64,000 nucleotides of DNA, from the NCBI GenBank assembly GCA_025331565.1, contig JAFREQ010000063.1, positions 806,001-870,000 of the forward strand, given 5' to 3'. The position numbers and the translations under genes were made by a program. The notes under the pieces were generated by a model. It had not been told where the DNA came from. It saw nothing but the letters and a program-made list of their open reading frames with translations, and did not search any database. Positions 49,101 to 60,412 of the stretch are shown piece after piece. The DNA is from Holacanthus passer. Its lineage: Eukaryota > Chordata > Actinopteri > Pomacanthidae. Each line of letters begins with the position of its first letter. Position 1 is the first letter of the stretch.

Positions 49101-51343
49101 GCCGCCTCCATTTTGACGAACGCCACTAAACATGGTGATTGTGATTCAGGTTGCCGTCGTCCAGCGAAACAAGGCTGTAATTCAATGCTCTGGGAGCGAA
49201 TTGAAGATGGTATGATGGGACTTATGACCCAAGCTAATTAGACTGACAGTATAACATGTGAGTGAAAGGTTTTCGGATTTGTCCCCTTGGTGCTGCTCAT
49301 TCTGCTCCCGGTGTGGCCACAAACATTATTTTATCAAGACTTCATAACTCTCCGCTTGATTTATAGACAAACTGTCTACATCTGCCCCCACATAAAGCCT
49401 GACCCCAACATTGTTCTCTTCACACTATATAAATATTATATTGTGTTTTTCCAGAATCAGGACATGGCCGCCTGGGGGACATTCTATAAATACAGCCTGA
49501 CAGGCTACATGGCTTTCAGGGTCCTCTGTGAATTCACTCGGCTTGCTTGGAGTAAAAGCCTCTGTGTTTCTGCAGCTCTGAGGGATGATCTGTGTGCACC
49601 AGCCTCTCTGTGATTTGATCTCACTCAGAAGTGGCCTTTTTTCATTTGAAAGTGCCAGCATGTCCAAGGTCTGTCAGAAGTAGGAGAGGGAGCATAGGGT
49701 GAAGTCCTCCATGAGGGAGTTTGCCAGGAGACAATCAAACAGAACCTCCAGGGATCTGGTATCTTACAAAGACCAATGCAAATTCAACCAATCACGACAA
49801 GAGCTTGTAATTTTGTCCAAACCTCGCTATATACAGAAGACTGGCATTTATCTTCCTTCAAAGAACAGGACATGTAAGAGGCAGCCATCAAAAATTGGGT
49901 TTGACTGCATGAAACCTTTTTCGTCCTTTCGTTTTCAAGTGTCACCGACAGCCGTCATCACAGCGGTTACGCACCGATACCGTGTCGTCTGAATAGCAGA
50001 GGCTGGACAAATTTCACAGTATCGCGTGGAATACGCCAGACGACGACGCTAAAGATCAAAATGACTCTGAAATTCTGATGAGCGAGTCGACGTGGCGTCG
50101 CAGGGCGCAGCTCCCTCAGCTCGCTCACACACGCTCGCTTCACATCATTTTTATTCATTGAACGAGCACGCGTGCCAAATCCCTCTTAAAGTTCAAGTAA
50201 CCAAAACAATTCAAATGCCATGCTTTTCTGGAGCCTTAGTCAAGCAAAGACCCTTCCATTACCGCCGTGAATGGGAGCGAGGTCACTTGTGCCTCCCTCC
50301 ATCAGCCAAACCAGGAGGAAATTCTTGTATGCCGCTCCATATGCCCGGTATTAGCATAATCAGAAACAAAACAGTTACTGGCACACAATCACAGCCCGCT
50401 GCATACCCCCTCAAATCATTTAATTACGAGGCCCCAGTTGAGTATATATTTAAGCCATCATTATCTGCCGAGTGCAATTGTTGTTAGGAGAATCTGCCGT
50501 GGCTCATAAAACAGAATTAAAAAGAATAGTTAAAATTCCCCTCCTTTTACTCACACCTGTTCTGGGGCCCATTTAATTTCTGCATAGTGCTAAAGCAGCA
50601 TTCAAGGCAACCTCACCGGGGCGGCTTACAGTAAGATTGTAGACATACAGTTCTCCATTATTTACCCACGCATCTTTACTCAGCTACCACAGAGACACAC
50701 CGTATACGAATATGGAAAACTTCCAGACAATGTGAAGAAAGGCTGAGTCCTTAGATCTGGTTCTGCTGTCCAGGTGTGTTGAATTATATATTTTCTTGTG
50801 CTCTTTCAATCTGGCACTGAAGCCCTCACCTCAAGTGCTGGCTCACTCAGTGATGGTATCGATGGAGCCTCCAGTGCAAGAAGACGCACCTTTGATTATG
50901 CTGAAACTTTAGAACCACAACTACAAAAACACTCAGTGGTTGCTCAAATCCAGATTTTCAAGTCTGCTGATGCTGCAAAAAAGATTCAAAAACTGATTCA
51001 AGCAATGCAGATCGCTTCAACCTGGCGTGATGGTGTCAGTGGGGTTTGATCTAGGTAAATTTCTGAACTTCAGAAATTCTCGTTGGGTTTCGATTTCATG
51101 TGGAATGTGCACATGTTCATCTCAGTTCCTCAAATTTGCAAAACAGTATAAATTCTGATGCCGTTCATAAAGCTACTTGAAAGATAAAGAAATGCAGCTC
51201 TTTCAAAATAAAATGCATTCATCATGTTTATTGTAATAAAGGAATATGTCACCTAGTATGACTGCCTTATGTGCACAGCTGTGAGAAGTGATTTAAGCAT
51301 TTCAATATATGTTTTGTTTTTTTTTAACACCAACATAAGTTCA
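43131..51343. other. Gene-free, repeat-poor stretch with regulatory-like motifs
   Basis: No gene was recognised. This is the most repeat-poor part of the window. Motifs include an octamer-like ATGCAAAT in the ATATATGCAAATATGC region near 43155, a SOX-like ATTGTTC at 45380-45386, a palindromic homeodomain-like CTAATTAG at 49234-49241 and TAATTA at 50421-50426. Segments 45170-45500, 48960-49260 and 50160-50640 have the texture of conserved non-coding elements, but that cannot be shown from one sequence. Confidence 0.5.
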
Positions 51344-51705
51344 ATGTAAACAGTCACATTTAATGCAAAGTTTTTTCCATCATGTTGAGCCACTGTAAAG
51401 ACGTTAAACAAGTTCATGCAAACTTACACCTAAACCATATGTTATAATTAGATATAAAGTTAAGGGGAAGTTTTAAATAAACATAAGGTGTTTATACATT
51501 GGTCTTTACATGTCTGTAATATATGTTAATGAATAAAGTTTCCAAAACTGTCGTCATGTTTATGTATGTTCCTCTTAACTTTATATGTGATAACTGAATA
51601 AAGACATAAGGTTTATGTGTGAGCTTGAATGAATTTAATTAAGTCAAATCTGTTCGCATAACATGATAGAAAAAAAACTTTGCATTAAACACAACCATTT
51701 ACACT
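51344..51705. mobile_element. Fold-back (palindromic, MITE-like) element
   Basis: The left arm (51344 to about 51484) pairs with the right arm (51705 back to about 51556) as a long imperfect inverted repeat of roughly 140-150 bp with a loop of about 70 bp. The clearest blocks are TTTAATGCAAAGTTTTTTCC at 51359-51378, reversed at 51669-51689 with extra A, and CATCATGTT at 51378-51386, reversed at 51660-51668 with one mismatch. At the inner end, ATATAAAGTTAAGGGG at 51453-51468 is reversed near 51572-51587. No open frame of note lies inside and no transposase is nearby. The pattern fits a non-autonomous DNA transposon with long inverted arms. Target-site duplications are not clear; neighbouring bases are AT-rich. 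Confidence 0.72.
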
Positions 51706-54700
51706 GATGGAAAATTTACATGTAAATAAAATAGTTAAGACAACGTTTTAGGCATAATTATGTTTTCACACATTTTAAAACATCAGGCCAGATGTGCAGA
51801 GGTGTAAAAACAGGCAGGGTTGAAATTTCTCTCACAAACTCTCTTTTGTCTCTTCTGTTTTGACACATATTGAGGAGAGACCGTGTGAAAGCGTGTTCAC
51901 TATCTCCACTCCTGCATTTGTACAATTAACTGCAAAGAAACTACAAAGACAGCTTCCTCTCTAAAAAACAATCACAACATTTGGACAAATGAAGAGGTTC
52001 CCTTACTTCAAACATTGAACTGCTATATCATTAAATTATTTACTGCAGAGTGAATCACAACTCAATATGTTTCTCATTATCAGTCACAATTAACTATCAG
52101 TCCATCCTCATGACTTCCACTATCTGCCATCACTGCCTGATGTTTTGCACTGAATTACTTCGCTTCGCTCATTTATTTTAAAGAGGTGAATGTCACTAAT
52201 TATATTAAACTGTAAAGTCAACAGCTCTGTTTTCAGAGATAACTGTGTAGGTTACCATGTCAAGGCAGTAACATCGGCATGAATAAGTGCTAATTACTGA
52301 GTCATGGTGGTTGCATTATTGCAGATAACTCCGGGAACGTGATCACGGTTTCTGATACTTCTCTCTTGATAACATCGGAATGTCGGGTCTTCACACTGTA
52401 CCATGGATCTCATTGTGTGCCAGCGTGCAAACACATGAGAAACCACACTAAACCATTATAATGTTTTAGCTGAGACTTTTAGATTTTAGACGTGATTGAT
52501 ACCGATCGAATGCATTGGATGGTGAATGTAAGAAATTAAAAGTGCAATTTTAGTTGGGCCACGAACAAGACCACAACAGCAGCCGTCACTATGAATATGA
52601 GCTGTTGAGAGTATAGATAATAGATTATGCACTGGAAGCCAATGGACGCCAGCCTTAAAACATCCAACAAATGAACCATCAAGCATGTTAATTGAACCAC
52701 GGGAACCAAATGGAGCTTTGTGTACTGTGCAAAATCTCGCCCCTGCCTCTAACTGCAGTCTAACACCATTATCAGCACGATTGTTATGCCGCTTGCAAAC
52801 ATGTGACTCAAAAGCATTTAATGGAAAATGAGCCATTATCAACTGACTTGGTGCAAATGATTTTTCAGAAACACTGACGTGTCCAGTCGGAGCATCGGAT
52901 ATCGCATGATGACACGAAGCGCTCCAATCGCACTGGATCACCACCCGAAAGCGTGACGCCTGTCTGATCAGCCCTCAAAGGCAAACGTGTAGCGAGAGAA
53001 ATGCTGTATTTCACGGGATGCTGAACATACAGTCGACTTATTTTCCAGGGTACAAGAAGAGTGTAATTATTTCAATGCATGAATGAAAATGTTACATAAG
53101 CGTCTGTATTGGGAAGAAGCTGCATTATGATTCAGAATTATTTCAGCTGAGAATGAAATGAAAGTACTATGGTAGTTTGAGGCCTTGAATCTTTCCAATG
53201 CCACTCTACTGTATAGGGAATAACTGGTTTAGTGGCGTATTGTGTATACTGTAAATGGAACTGGATAAAGGTGTTCCAGATTTTATCACACTTAAGCACA
53301 CATTTCAAATGTGAGCCATATAAAAAAAAATCTTTTGTACGTGTCTCACAAAGCTGAGGGGGAATTTGGATGCTGTCCTGTTACCTGAAAGCCAACGCTG
53401 TTAGTGCCAGCTCTCGCACATTGAATCGGTAGCAGGGATGGTTTTATGCAAAGCACATCTTCAGAGTTAGACTCTCCTGCACACATTTGAATCATTTATT
53501 CAGATGCACGATGACTTAATAAGGGCTCCTTATTCATTCGCGGTGACACACGGTTTGATGGTTTATTTGTGGGGGTTTTTCGGTTCTGCTGCACATTTTC
53601 CAGCCCCCTTGGAACAGTCCTGCTGTGAGTGGAGGAGTTAGGGCCATTTTCCTGGCTCCAAACCACAGCATACCTTCAGCCTGGTGGAGCTTATTAATTA
53701 ATCACGTAACTATGTTCCATAACCTGGGGATTACGGCAAGCATGAGTCTCATAACCATCTGTGCACTTCTTAAACCTGAGGGCAGTCAGACTCTTTGACT
53801 CTCAGGCTGGAAACATTAGGCTGAACCGCTCAGAAAAAAATAATCTGCATTTAGGGTTTTAAGCCTGCTACACAGCGACTGCATCAGCGTGTTGACTGAC
53901 ACCGAGTTGTGTTTAATTCATACAGGATGCTGTGCTCCCCACCTGCTGTGGCAGTTGCTGTGGGTTTCGGGTTATCGGGTTGTCATCATGTTTGATGTGT
54001 ATGTCTGACCACAAGTGCCCCAATATCCGCTGCACTGCCAGCAGCTGCAAGTATATCAGCTCATTTCTGCTTATGTATTGCAGGTCACCACAATATAACT
54101 TAAAGCCAAAACACAAATATGCTGTAAGCTTCAATATACAGTACAGCTCAAACATCATCTGCACTCTGTAGTAGACAACACATTCCACAGACTTCTGCAG
54201 TTTGCATGTTTATGTGGCTTTGCCTTGGTCTGCTATGTTAAAATATTGATGCATTCAAACAACACAAGGATGCATTTGGTGTGAATAGGATAAAACAGCA
54301 GAAATGGAAAGAACCATACCAACATCTTTTCATGTTTTAGCCTATTTATTTTAAAACCATGTTTAAATGACATGACTGAATTGCATTTTGCACACCAGGT
54401 TGTTGAGTTTTAGAAATCTGAAGCTATGTTTTTCTACTGTTGCAAGCAGCCACTACCTGAACAACTGACCGAATAAATAAAATATGAAAAATCCAAAATA
54501 GATTAGAGACATTTGGTATCTGGTCAGAATCTTTTGAGGGGAGTACATACCACTGCGGAGACTTGGACTCATGACCTCAACACTTCTAAAACTCCTGACT
54601 CTAATAATCCAACACTGACAAAAATGTGGGGGTCTTGATATTTACTAAAATGGATTACATGACTCAAGCAAGTTCAATGAGGCTCCCAAATAATTTTTAC

Positions 54701-55127
54701 ACTGCACTACATTGAAATTAATGGCTGCCTGAAATGTTAGAAATAACATGTTCAAAAATTTGAAACCAGAATGCAGGAATGCTACATGATTTGTAGTTAA
54801 AAGGCTGAAACTTGCAAACAGACTAATATGATCCTTTGAGCATGTGAAGCAAAGTGTCTCCACACTAAACCGCTCCATCAACACTGATGAATACTGTGTG
54901 ATTGACACATAAGTAATTTATAATTTTACACTGAACCTCAAGGCAAAGACGGCTATTTTCATATTTTAAGGTACATTACATCGCCATAGGCTGCTGTTGA
55001 CAAAAGCAATTTGTCTGTCGTGGATATAAAAAAAATGTTACAGCAATAAAGGAGAAAATACGCCATCGGAGACAATAAAAGAACAAGGTCAGATAATATA
55101 AGAAAACAAGGTAATATGATAAAGGTT

Positions 55128-55178
55128 TAATAATAAAAATGATAAAATAATGATAAATATATAATATATAATAATGAA
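55128..55178. repeat. AT-rich low-complexity repeat
   Basis: Irregular TAA/ATA/TATA repeats (for example ATAAATATATAATATATA). Probably an old microsatellite. Confidence 0.75.
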
Positions 55179-57444
55179 TGTGTCTGATATGCTCGCGGTC
55201 TGGACGCGAGGTTAACCCTGCAGCGAAGAACATCTGCTGAGAAGAGCTACTCTGCATCTGTAGTGTAAAGTCACCTACCTAATGTCAAAATGTGAATATG
55301 CTAGTCTTCATACGACACACTCACTTCTACACACTGCAGCTGAAATTTCTTCTCAGTATCTTAAGAATCCAGCGAAGGTTGAACGTGTTTTCATTGTAAA
55401 AGACAGAGGAAAAAAAAGCTAATTTCAAATTAGCTCAAAAATTTTCTGTGGCTCAGTTATACTTTAGAGCTTGTCTATTTCACATCATCAAGTGCCCTTG
55501 GGGAACCAATTAAACATAATATGAATGATAGTGCTTTTCCCCACTGCACACACACAATACCTCTTCACAGGCCATCTGGTTTTATGGATTGATCTAAGAA
55601 TTTGAGAAATAAAAGAGGTTTAATCTTCCTGCTATTATTAAAAGCAGAAGCCTTCACTCCGCTGCAGCTCTCTGCAACTGTCTCACTTCATAAAAACACG
55701 TCAACAGCATCGGACTGATTGAAGCGAGAGCCACACAGCTGCATCTAACAGGAACACAACACGGGGAGGAGGTTTGTGTTCATCCTCTAATGACAAGTTC
55801 AGAGAGGTCAGCCTGCCTCCACCCGCTCTCAAACCAAGTCCCATTCCCTGGAAATAAAATCTAATTAATCCATTAGAAATTGCGAGATTCAATTTGAAAA
55901 TCTCGGGAATGAAATAAAGAAAGCATCTTTGAAGCCACAAGCATTACAGCGGTAGGATGACGGATTAGGGTCCCATTACTCACGATTTGTTATTCAATAA
56001 ATCATTAATGGTCTCTATGAATAGCAGGGGTGATGGACAAGAGTTAGAGGGAGCAGAAGGCAGTGTTGCTGATGCATCAAAATCTGTGTGAGTATGAGCC
56101 CGAGCAGCCATGCATACTCCACAATGCAATGCATAATGTATAGCTTTTGGGTGGTGACTTGCTGCTGGATCAGAGCTTCATGGCAGCTTTTCAGCTAAGA
56201 AATGGGCTCTTTCAATCACTCGACGCGCTCTTTAACAAAGAGCTTTGGAGTGTTTGTGCATCTGTTTTCTTCTGCAATAAAGAGGGGCAAACATTTCGCA
56301 GTAATGCCGATTAAAAAAAAAAAAGGAAAACAAACGTCAGCTAGCGACCCCTAGAGGATACAGTTTTCACCACAGTCCACAATAGAAAAGCAGACTGCAG
56401 AGACAGGATAATTGCTAACATTGCTCTTCAACTGAAGGGTTGCATTAAGTGTCCAGCACAAGTAATGTCACACTCTATCTCACCCACAACAATTTGCAAT
56501 ATCAGTTCCACAACAGTGCTTGAAATCTTAGTTTAGCATAGTCAGACATCTAAAGTCCACTCGCAGCTCCGTTAGAGCCATTTGGGTAAAAACAGATAAA
56601 GTAAGCAAAGTAGTATCTTGTCTTAATGACTCGCTAAGATTTTCTCTGCCAACAACCTGCAGGTTCTTTTCCATCCAAGCTGGTTTCGAGGACAGTTTGA
56701 TAGGATTAAGCTCTGCTAACGATTCTGGACGACCGGTTTATCAAGCTGACCTCAACTGGATGCTACATCTTTTAAGTATCTTCGATGTCTCATTAATCTG
56801 GTGAGGCCGGGATGGGAGCACTGAGTGAAAGGGTCAGTCAGCTGAAGTCTTACCAGTAGTGGGACTAAAAATATCCGACATAAAAGGGTGAACATGCTCA
56901 GTCCAGTTCAGATCAGATCAGTATGCCTATTAGATTTTGCCCTGACAGATGAAAGGTCAAAGGTTAAATATCTGGCTCTGGTCCAAAGTGCTGGATGGAT
57001 AAACATCATCATTTGTCTCCACCTATAACAAAAATGACATGTAGAAACTGACAATGAAGGTTTTGCTGCAGTATTGATGTTCTTGGTTTTGTGCTCTTAA
57101 TGTTGAGCTTCTAAAGAGCAAGCGGTGTCTTTTCCCCTAATAACAAGTGGCACAAAGGACTTCAGATGAAAAATGAATAAATCTGCTACAACAATATCAT
57201 TCCCCTCCATCACTTTCCCCTTTAAGGCTTGATGATGCATCGCTGTGGGAGTCTAGTTGTCACCCCGGCAGGCCCGGTACAGCCCTTACAACCTGAGACA
57301 GAAAGCCCAGCGGTGACTCCCCCCGTCCCTTCCAATATCACTCATCTGTGGGCGGTGACCCTCGCAAGGACTTGCCACAGCGTTGTGCGGAAATCCCCCC
57401 GCTGTGTTCGAAAAAAAGAGGGAATTTCACAATGACAAAACTGC

Positions 57445-57470
57445 GAAATAAATAAATACGTAAATAAATA
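57445..57470. repeat. (AAAT)n microsatellite, interrupted
   Basis: AAATAAATAAAT interrupted by ACGT, then AAATAAATAA. Followed at about 57490 by a short GA run. Confidence 0.85.
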
Positions 57471-59104
57471 AGTCAAGCACGGCGGCCGGAGAGAGAGAGA
57501 TTGGGGCCAAGAGAACAAATTGCAAGGTGGGCCAAAGTTGAAAGATAGCAGCGTCAACAAATTGAACGCAGTTGGGAGAGTGGGCCAGAGGAACATATCT
57601 GATCACCTGTGAAATTGGGCCACGGAGTAAAAGACATGCGAGAGGTCCCACTGCATTTCTCTCAGTAAAGATGCCTTACTAGTTGCTGGAGGTGAGTCCA
57701 GGGGTATTTCAATCATGAAGCAGTTAGTTCTTCAGCTGTTTTATTAGGACGAGTGATGCGAAAAAACTTAAAAATGTTTGGATGCGAGGCTACTGGAAAA
57801 AAATACACTACATACGGACGACACATCACAGAGCCAGAAAATCTTTGTCATGAGCTTGAGCCAGAAAATCCAAATGTGTCAATCAAGCAAACACAGCTCA
57901 AAACATCTCTTTAAGCCTTAATATTTCTTAAAGGACGATTCTGATTCACTGTACTACAACAATTATTACAACTGTTTTTTTGTCTGGTTTTGCCATCCTT
58001 CGGTTTTAACAGCACTGCACTCACAAATAGCTGAGATGTGGGAACATGGCAGCAAACTAAAATGAGTCCAACTGGGCAAGAAACATGCACAGACAGACAA
58101 ACCCCCAGTAAGCCAAGTTAATCTGGTGGAGAGACCGAATGTGGATTAAAGTATGACCCAAACTGTATGTTGTAAACATCATCGTGCAATGACACAGTTT
58201 TCCTCCACAATTAGAGAATATTGTCAACGTTTCAGTCTCACACTCTCAGTGTTTCAATAGTCTGGCTAAACTGTTTCCTTATTTCCAACCTGTCTGATTT
58301 GTTGTTGTGATGTAGTAGTCTTCCCAAATCACAGCGATTATGTTGGTGAGTAGACCATAGAAATTATGACCAAACTACAAAAAATCTGACTGACTAAAGA
58401 TGTGCAATAGTCAAAATGTTCATTATTAAAAACTGACCATGACTCACATTAGAAGCAAATATCTATTATACGAGAAGGTTAAAAACGTCAGACACATCCT
58501 GAACTGCAGCTCTAGCAGTTCTGCAGTGGTTTCAGTACTCTGCCATGGTGGCTGCCACTCGAAACACATAAAACCAGGAAGCTGATGGTGTGTGATCGAG
58601 GAGATATCTGTGCAGCCAGACTCTGCTGCCTCAGCAACACTGCTGCTTCACAGGCATGTTACACACCAAGTGGAAAGGAGTGTCTGAGTTCAGACTCCTC
58701 ACACAGGTCTCTCCATCAGCCTCATCGTCGGCTAATATAACCTGCACTGATAAGATGAGAGCATGCATCACCGCACTTTGGGAATCAGCCATTTCGCTTA
58801 AAGACAATGCTGGGCCCAAAAGAGCGCTTCAATTTCCGCCTTCATTAATCTAATCTGAAATTGAGAAATGATTTGATGATGGCACTCCTGCCCTGTCACA
58901 CTGAAGTCGTACCTTTCTCCCGATGCAAACAGGCGCATCAGGCATCACAGGGGGAAGGCCGGGGGAGAAAAAGTAAACGCTATTTGGCAGGATGCAAAAA
59001 AGTATCCTTCATTTCAGGCTGGCATCAGATTGAGCTTTCAGACACACTCACTCACTTTCTCCAGCCTTTGTATGAAAATGCCTCTGCAGCAGCACTCCTT
59101 CACT

Positions 59105-59119
59105 CCCTCCCTCCCTCCC
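59105..59119 (-). other. Putative G-quadruplex, minus strand (four C3 tracts)
   Basis: Four CCC runs at 59105-59107, 59109-59111, 59113-59115 and 59117-59119, separated by single T, give GGGAGGGAGGGAGGG on the minus strand. Single-base loops make this a strong quadruplex candidate on the G strand and an i-motif candidate on the C strand. It sits in a longer pyrimidine tract to about 59150. Confidence 0.8.
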
Positions 59120-59261
59120 TCTCTCTATCCTTCTCCTCTTTCTCCCTGCAGCCTTCCAGACAGATAAATGGGAGGGAGTCAGACTGAATGAGGTTTTCTC
59201 GAATGATCCTACTTCCACACCAGCAAACCAATTACCATGACTAAGATAAACCCCTCCAGCA

Positions 59262-59289
59262 CCCCCATCCCCACACCCCACACACCCCC
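59262..59289 (-). other. Putative G-quadruplex, minus strand (four C4-5 tracts)
   Basis: C-runs of 5, 4, 4 and 5 at 59262-59266, 59269-59272, 59276-59279 and 59285-59289, with loops of two, three and five bases; another C4 run lies at each side (59251-59254 and 59295-59298). On the minus strand this satisfies the four-tract rule with long tracts. It is the second such motif within 160 bp. Confidence 0.8.
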
Positions 59290-60308
59290 AACCTCCCCAC
59301 CTCTTTCCAGGCAGAAAGAGTCAGCCATTGTTGTGGCTCTGCATTTCTGCTGAGGCCCCCGGGGGTTGGGGAAAAAAAAAGTCAAAAGTCAGCCTGTAGT
59401 CACTTTTCTGCCTCTCCAACATGACACGAAGGCACACATAAGCACAGGCCGCAAAACACAGAGTGGAATTTCCTCAAAAAAAACCTGACATTTCCATCCA
59501 GCCACTTCATTAGCATTTTTCTCTGTATCTTAAAACTGAGAAATGTCACAACCGTGCCTGTGGGCTATAAGTCGCAGCGCTGTGTGATGAGTAGGTCTTG
59601 TTTTGGTGCCAAACTTGGGGGCAGGGACCAAAGCAGCCTTTGATTTATTCCTCTTGCCATACTGCTGCTAACTTCATGATTAATGCCCCGTTGTACATGT
59701 TCTGTCCCGACACCATCTCACAAAGGAATAGTAAAATGGTTAACATGGATCTGGGTAGTTTCATTTGTAATTTAGAGAACAGAAAAATAATTGTTACCCG
59801 TGCCATAAAGGTTTCTTTATTATCATGGCTCTTTTGGTCAAACTGGACTCATGCTGCGCTCGTTTGGAGGAGTGATAACTGAATGAATGAACATACAAAT
59901 AGTTGCCAAATCTAAGTGGAGACTGAAAATGGTATTGTGTTTGTGATGACCTCAGGGCCTCGGCCAGGGTTTGTGTTGTGTTGTTTTTCTGTTGTGTATG
60001 TGTGTTGTCGTCCAGTGCTGCAGGTTCCTGGAGGGTCGGAGCTGGAGGCCACCACCAAGGAATTGGGGGCAACTGGCCACCTTCTCCAAGTTATATAAGA
60101 CCCACCACATCCTGAAACAGGAGACTCCATCTTAACCTGCACCAGCTTGCATTACATTAGAATTTGGGATTTTCTGTACAGGCTGTATAATATCATCTTA
60201 CAGCTCTGGAAAGTTAGCAACACAGCATTCACAATACAGACATTTGCTTTTTATCTTACAAACTATTCGATCAGGAATGTGCACATACTGACAGCAGTGC
60301 AGTGCATT
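59290..60308. other. Gene-free stretch
   Basis: No gene was recognised. A segment around 60000-60140 (GCTGCAGGTTCCTGGAGGGTC, then TTATATAAGACCCACC) resembles text I associate with dispersed fish repeats, but I cannot name or delimit it. Confidence 0.45.
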
Positions 60309-60412
60309 GCTAAAAATGCAAAGTTTATCCTGAGGGTGGCTGTAAGGTCACAGTGTCATTACAATCAAACAGGCACACCCCCTTGGGATCATGAATGTGC
60401 TCAGCATGTTTG
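60309..60412 (-). repeat. Old dispersed fish repeat fragment
   Basis: On the minus strand this reads AACATGCTGAGCACATTCATG, then ATCCCAAGGGGGTG, a segment with TGACCTTA, CCACCCTCAGGATAAACTTTG and a TTTTTAGC end. This resembles a frequent, unnamed (to me) dispersed repeat in fish genomes whose usual form has 'GAGCATTCATGCTCCCAAGAGG' followed by 'TGACCTT' and 'GCCACCxxCAGG'. No protein is encoded. Boundaries are approximate. Confidence 0.45.

Larger units (their letters stand above)
51706..59104. other. Gene-free stretch
   Basis: No gene was recognised. A 152-codon minus-strand frame at 52486-52944 has no known domain, and a frame of that length is expected about once by chance in a window this size. 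TTATTAATTAATCACGTAAC at 53691-53710 is a notable homeodomain-like cluster. AT-rich low-complexity sequence occupies 55128-55178 and (AAAT)n-like sequence 57445-57470. Segments 53540-53900 and 58720-58960 are repeat-poor. Confidence 0.5.

Noticed and set aside
52486..52944. 152-codon open frame on the minus strand
   Set aside because: No domain, motif or splice context. With typical stop frequency, roughly one frame of this length is expected by chance in six frames of 64 kb.
53913..54188. Overlapping open frames on both strands
   Set aside because: Neither has a known motif; mirrored frames over the same bases are typical of chance.
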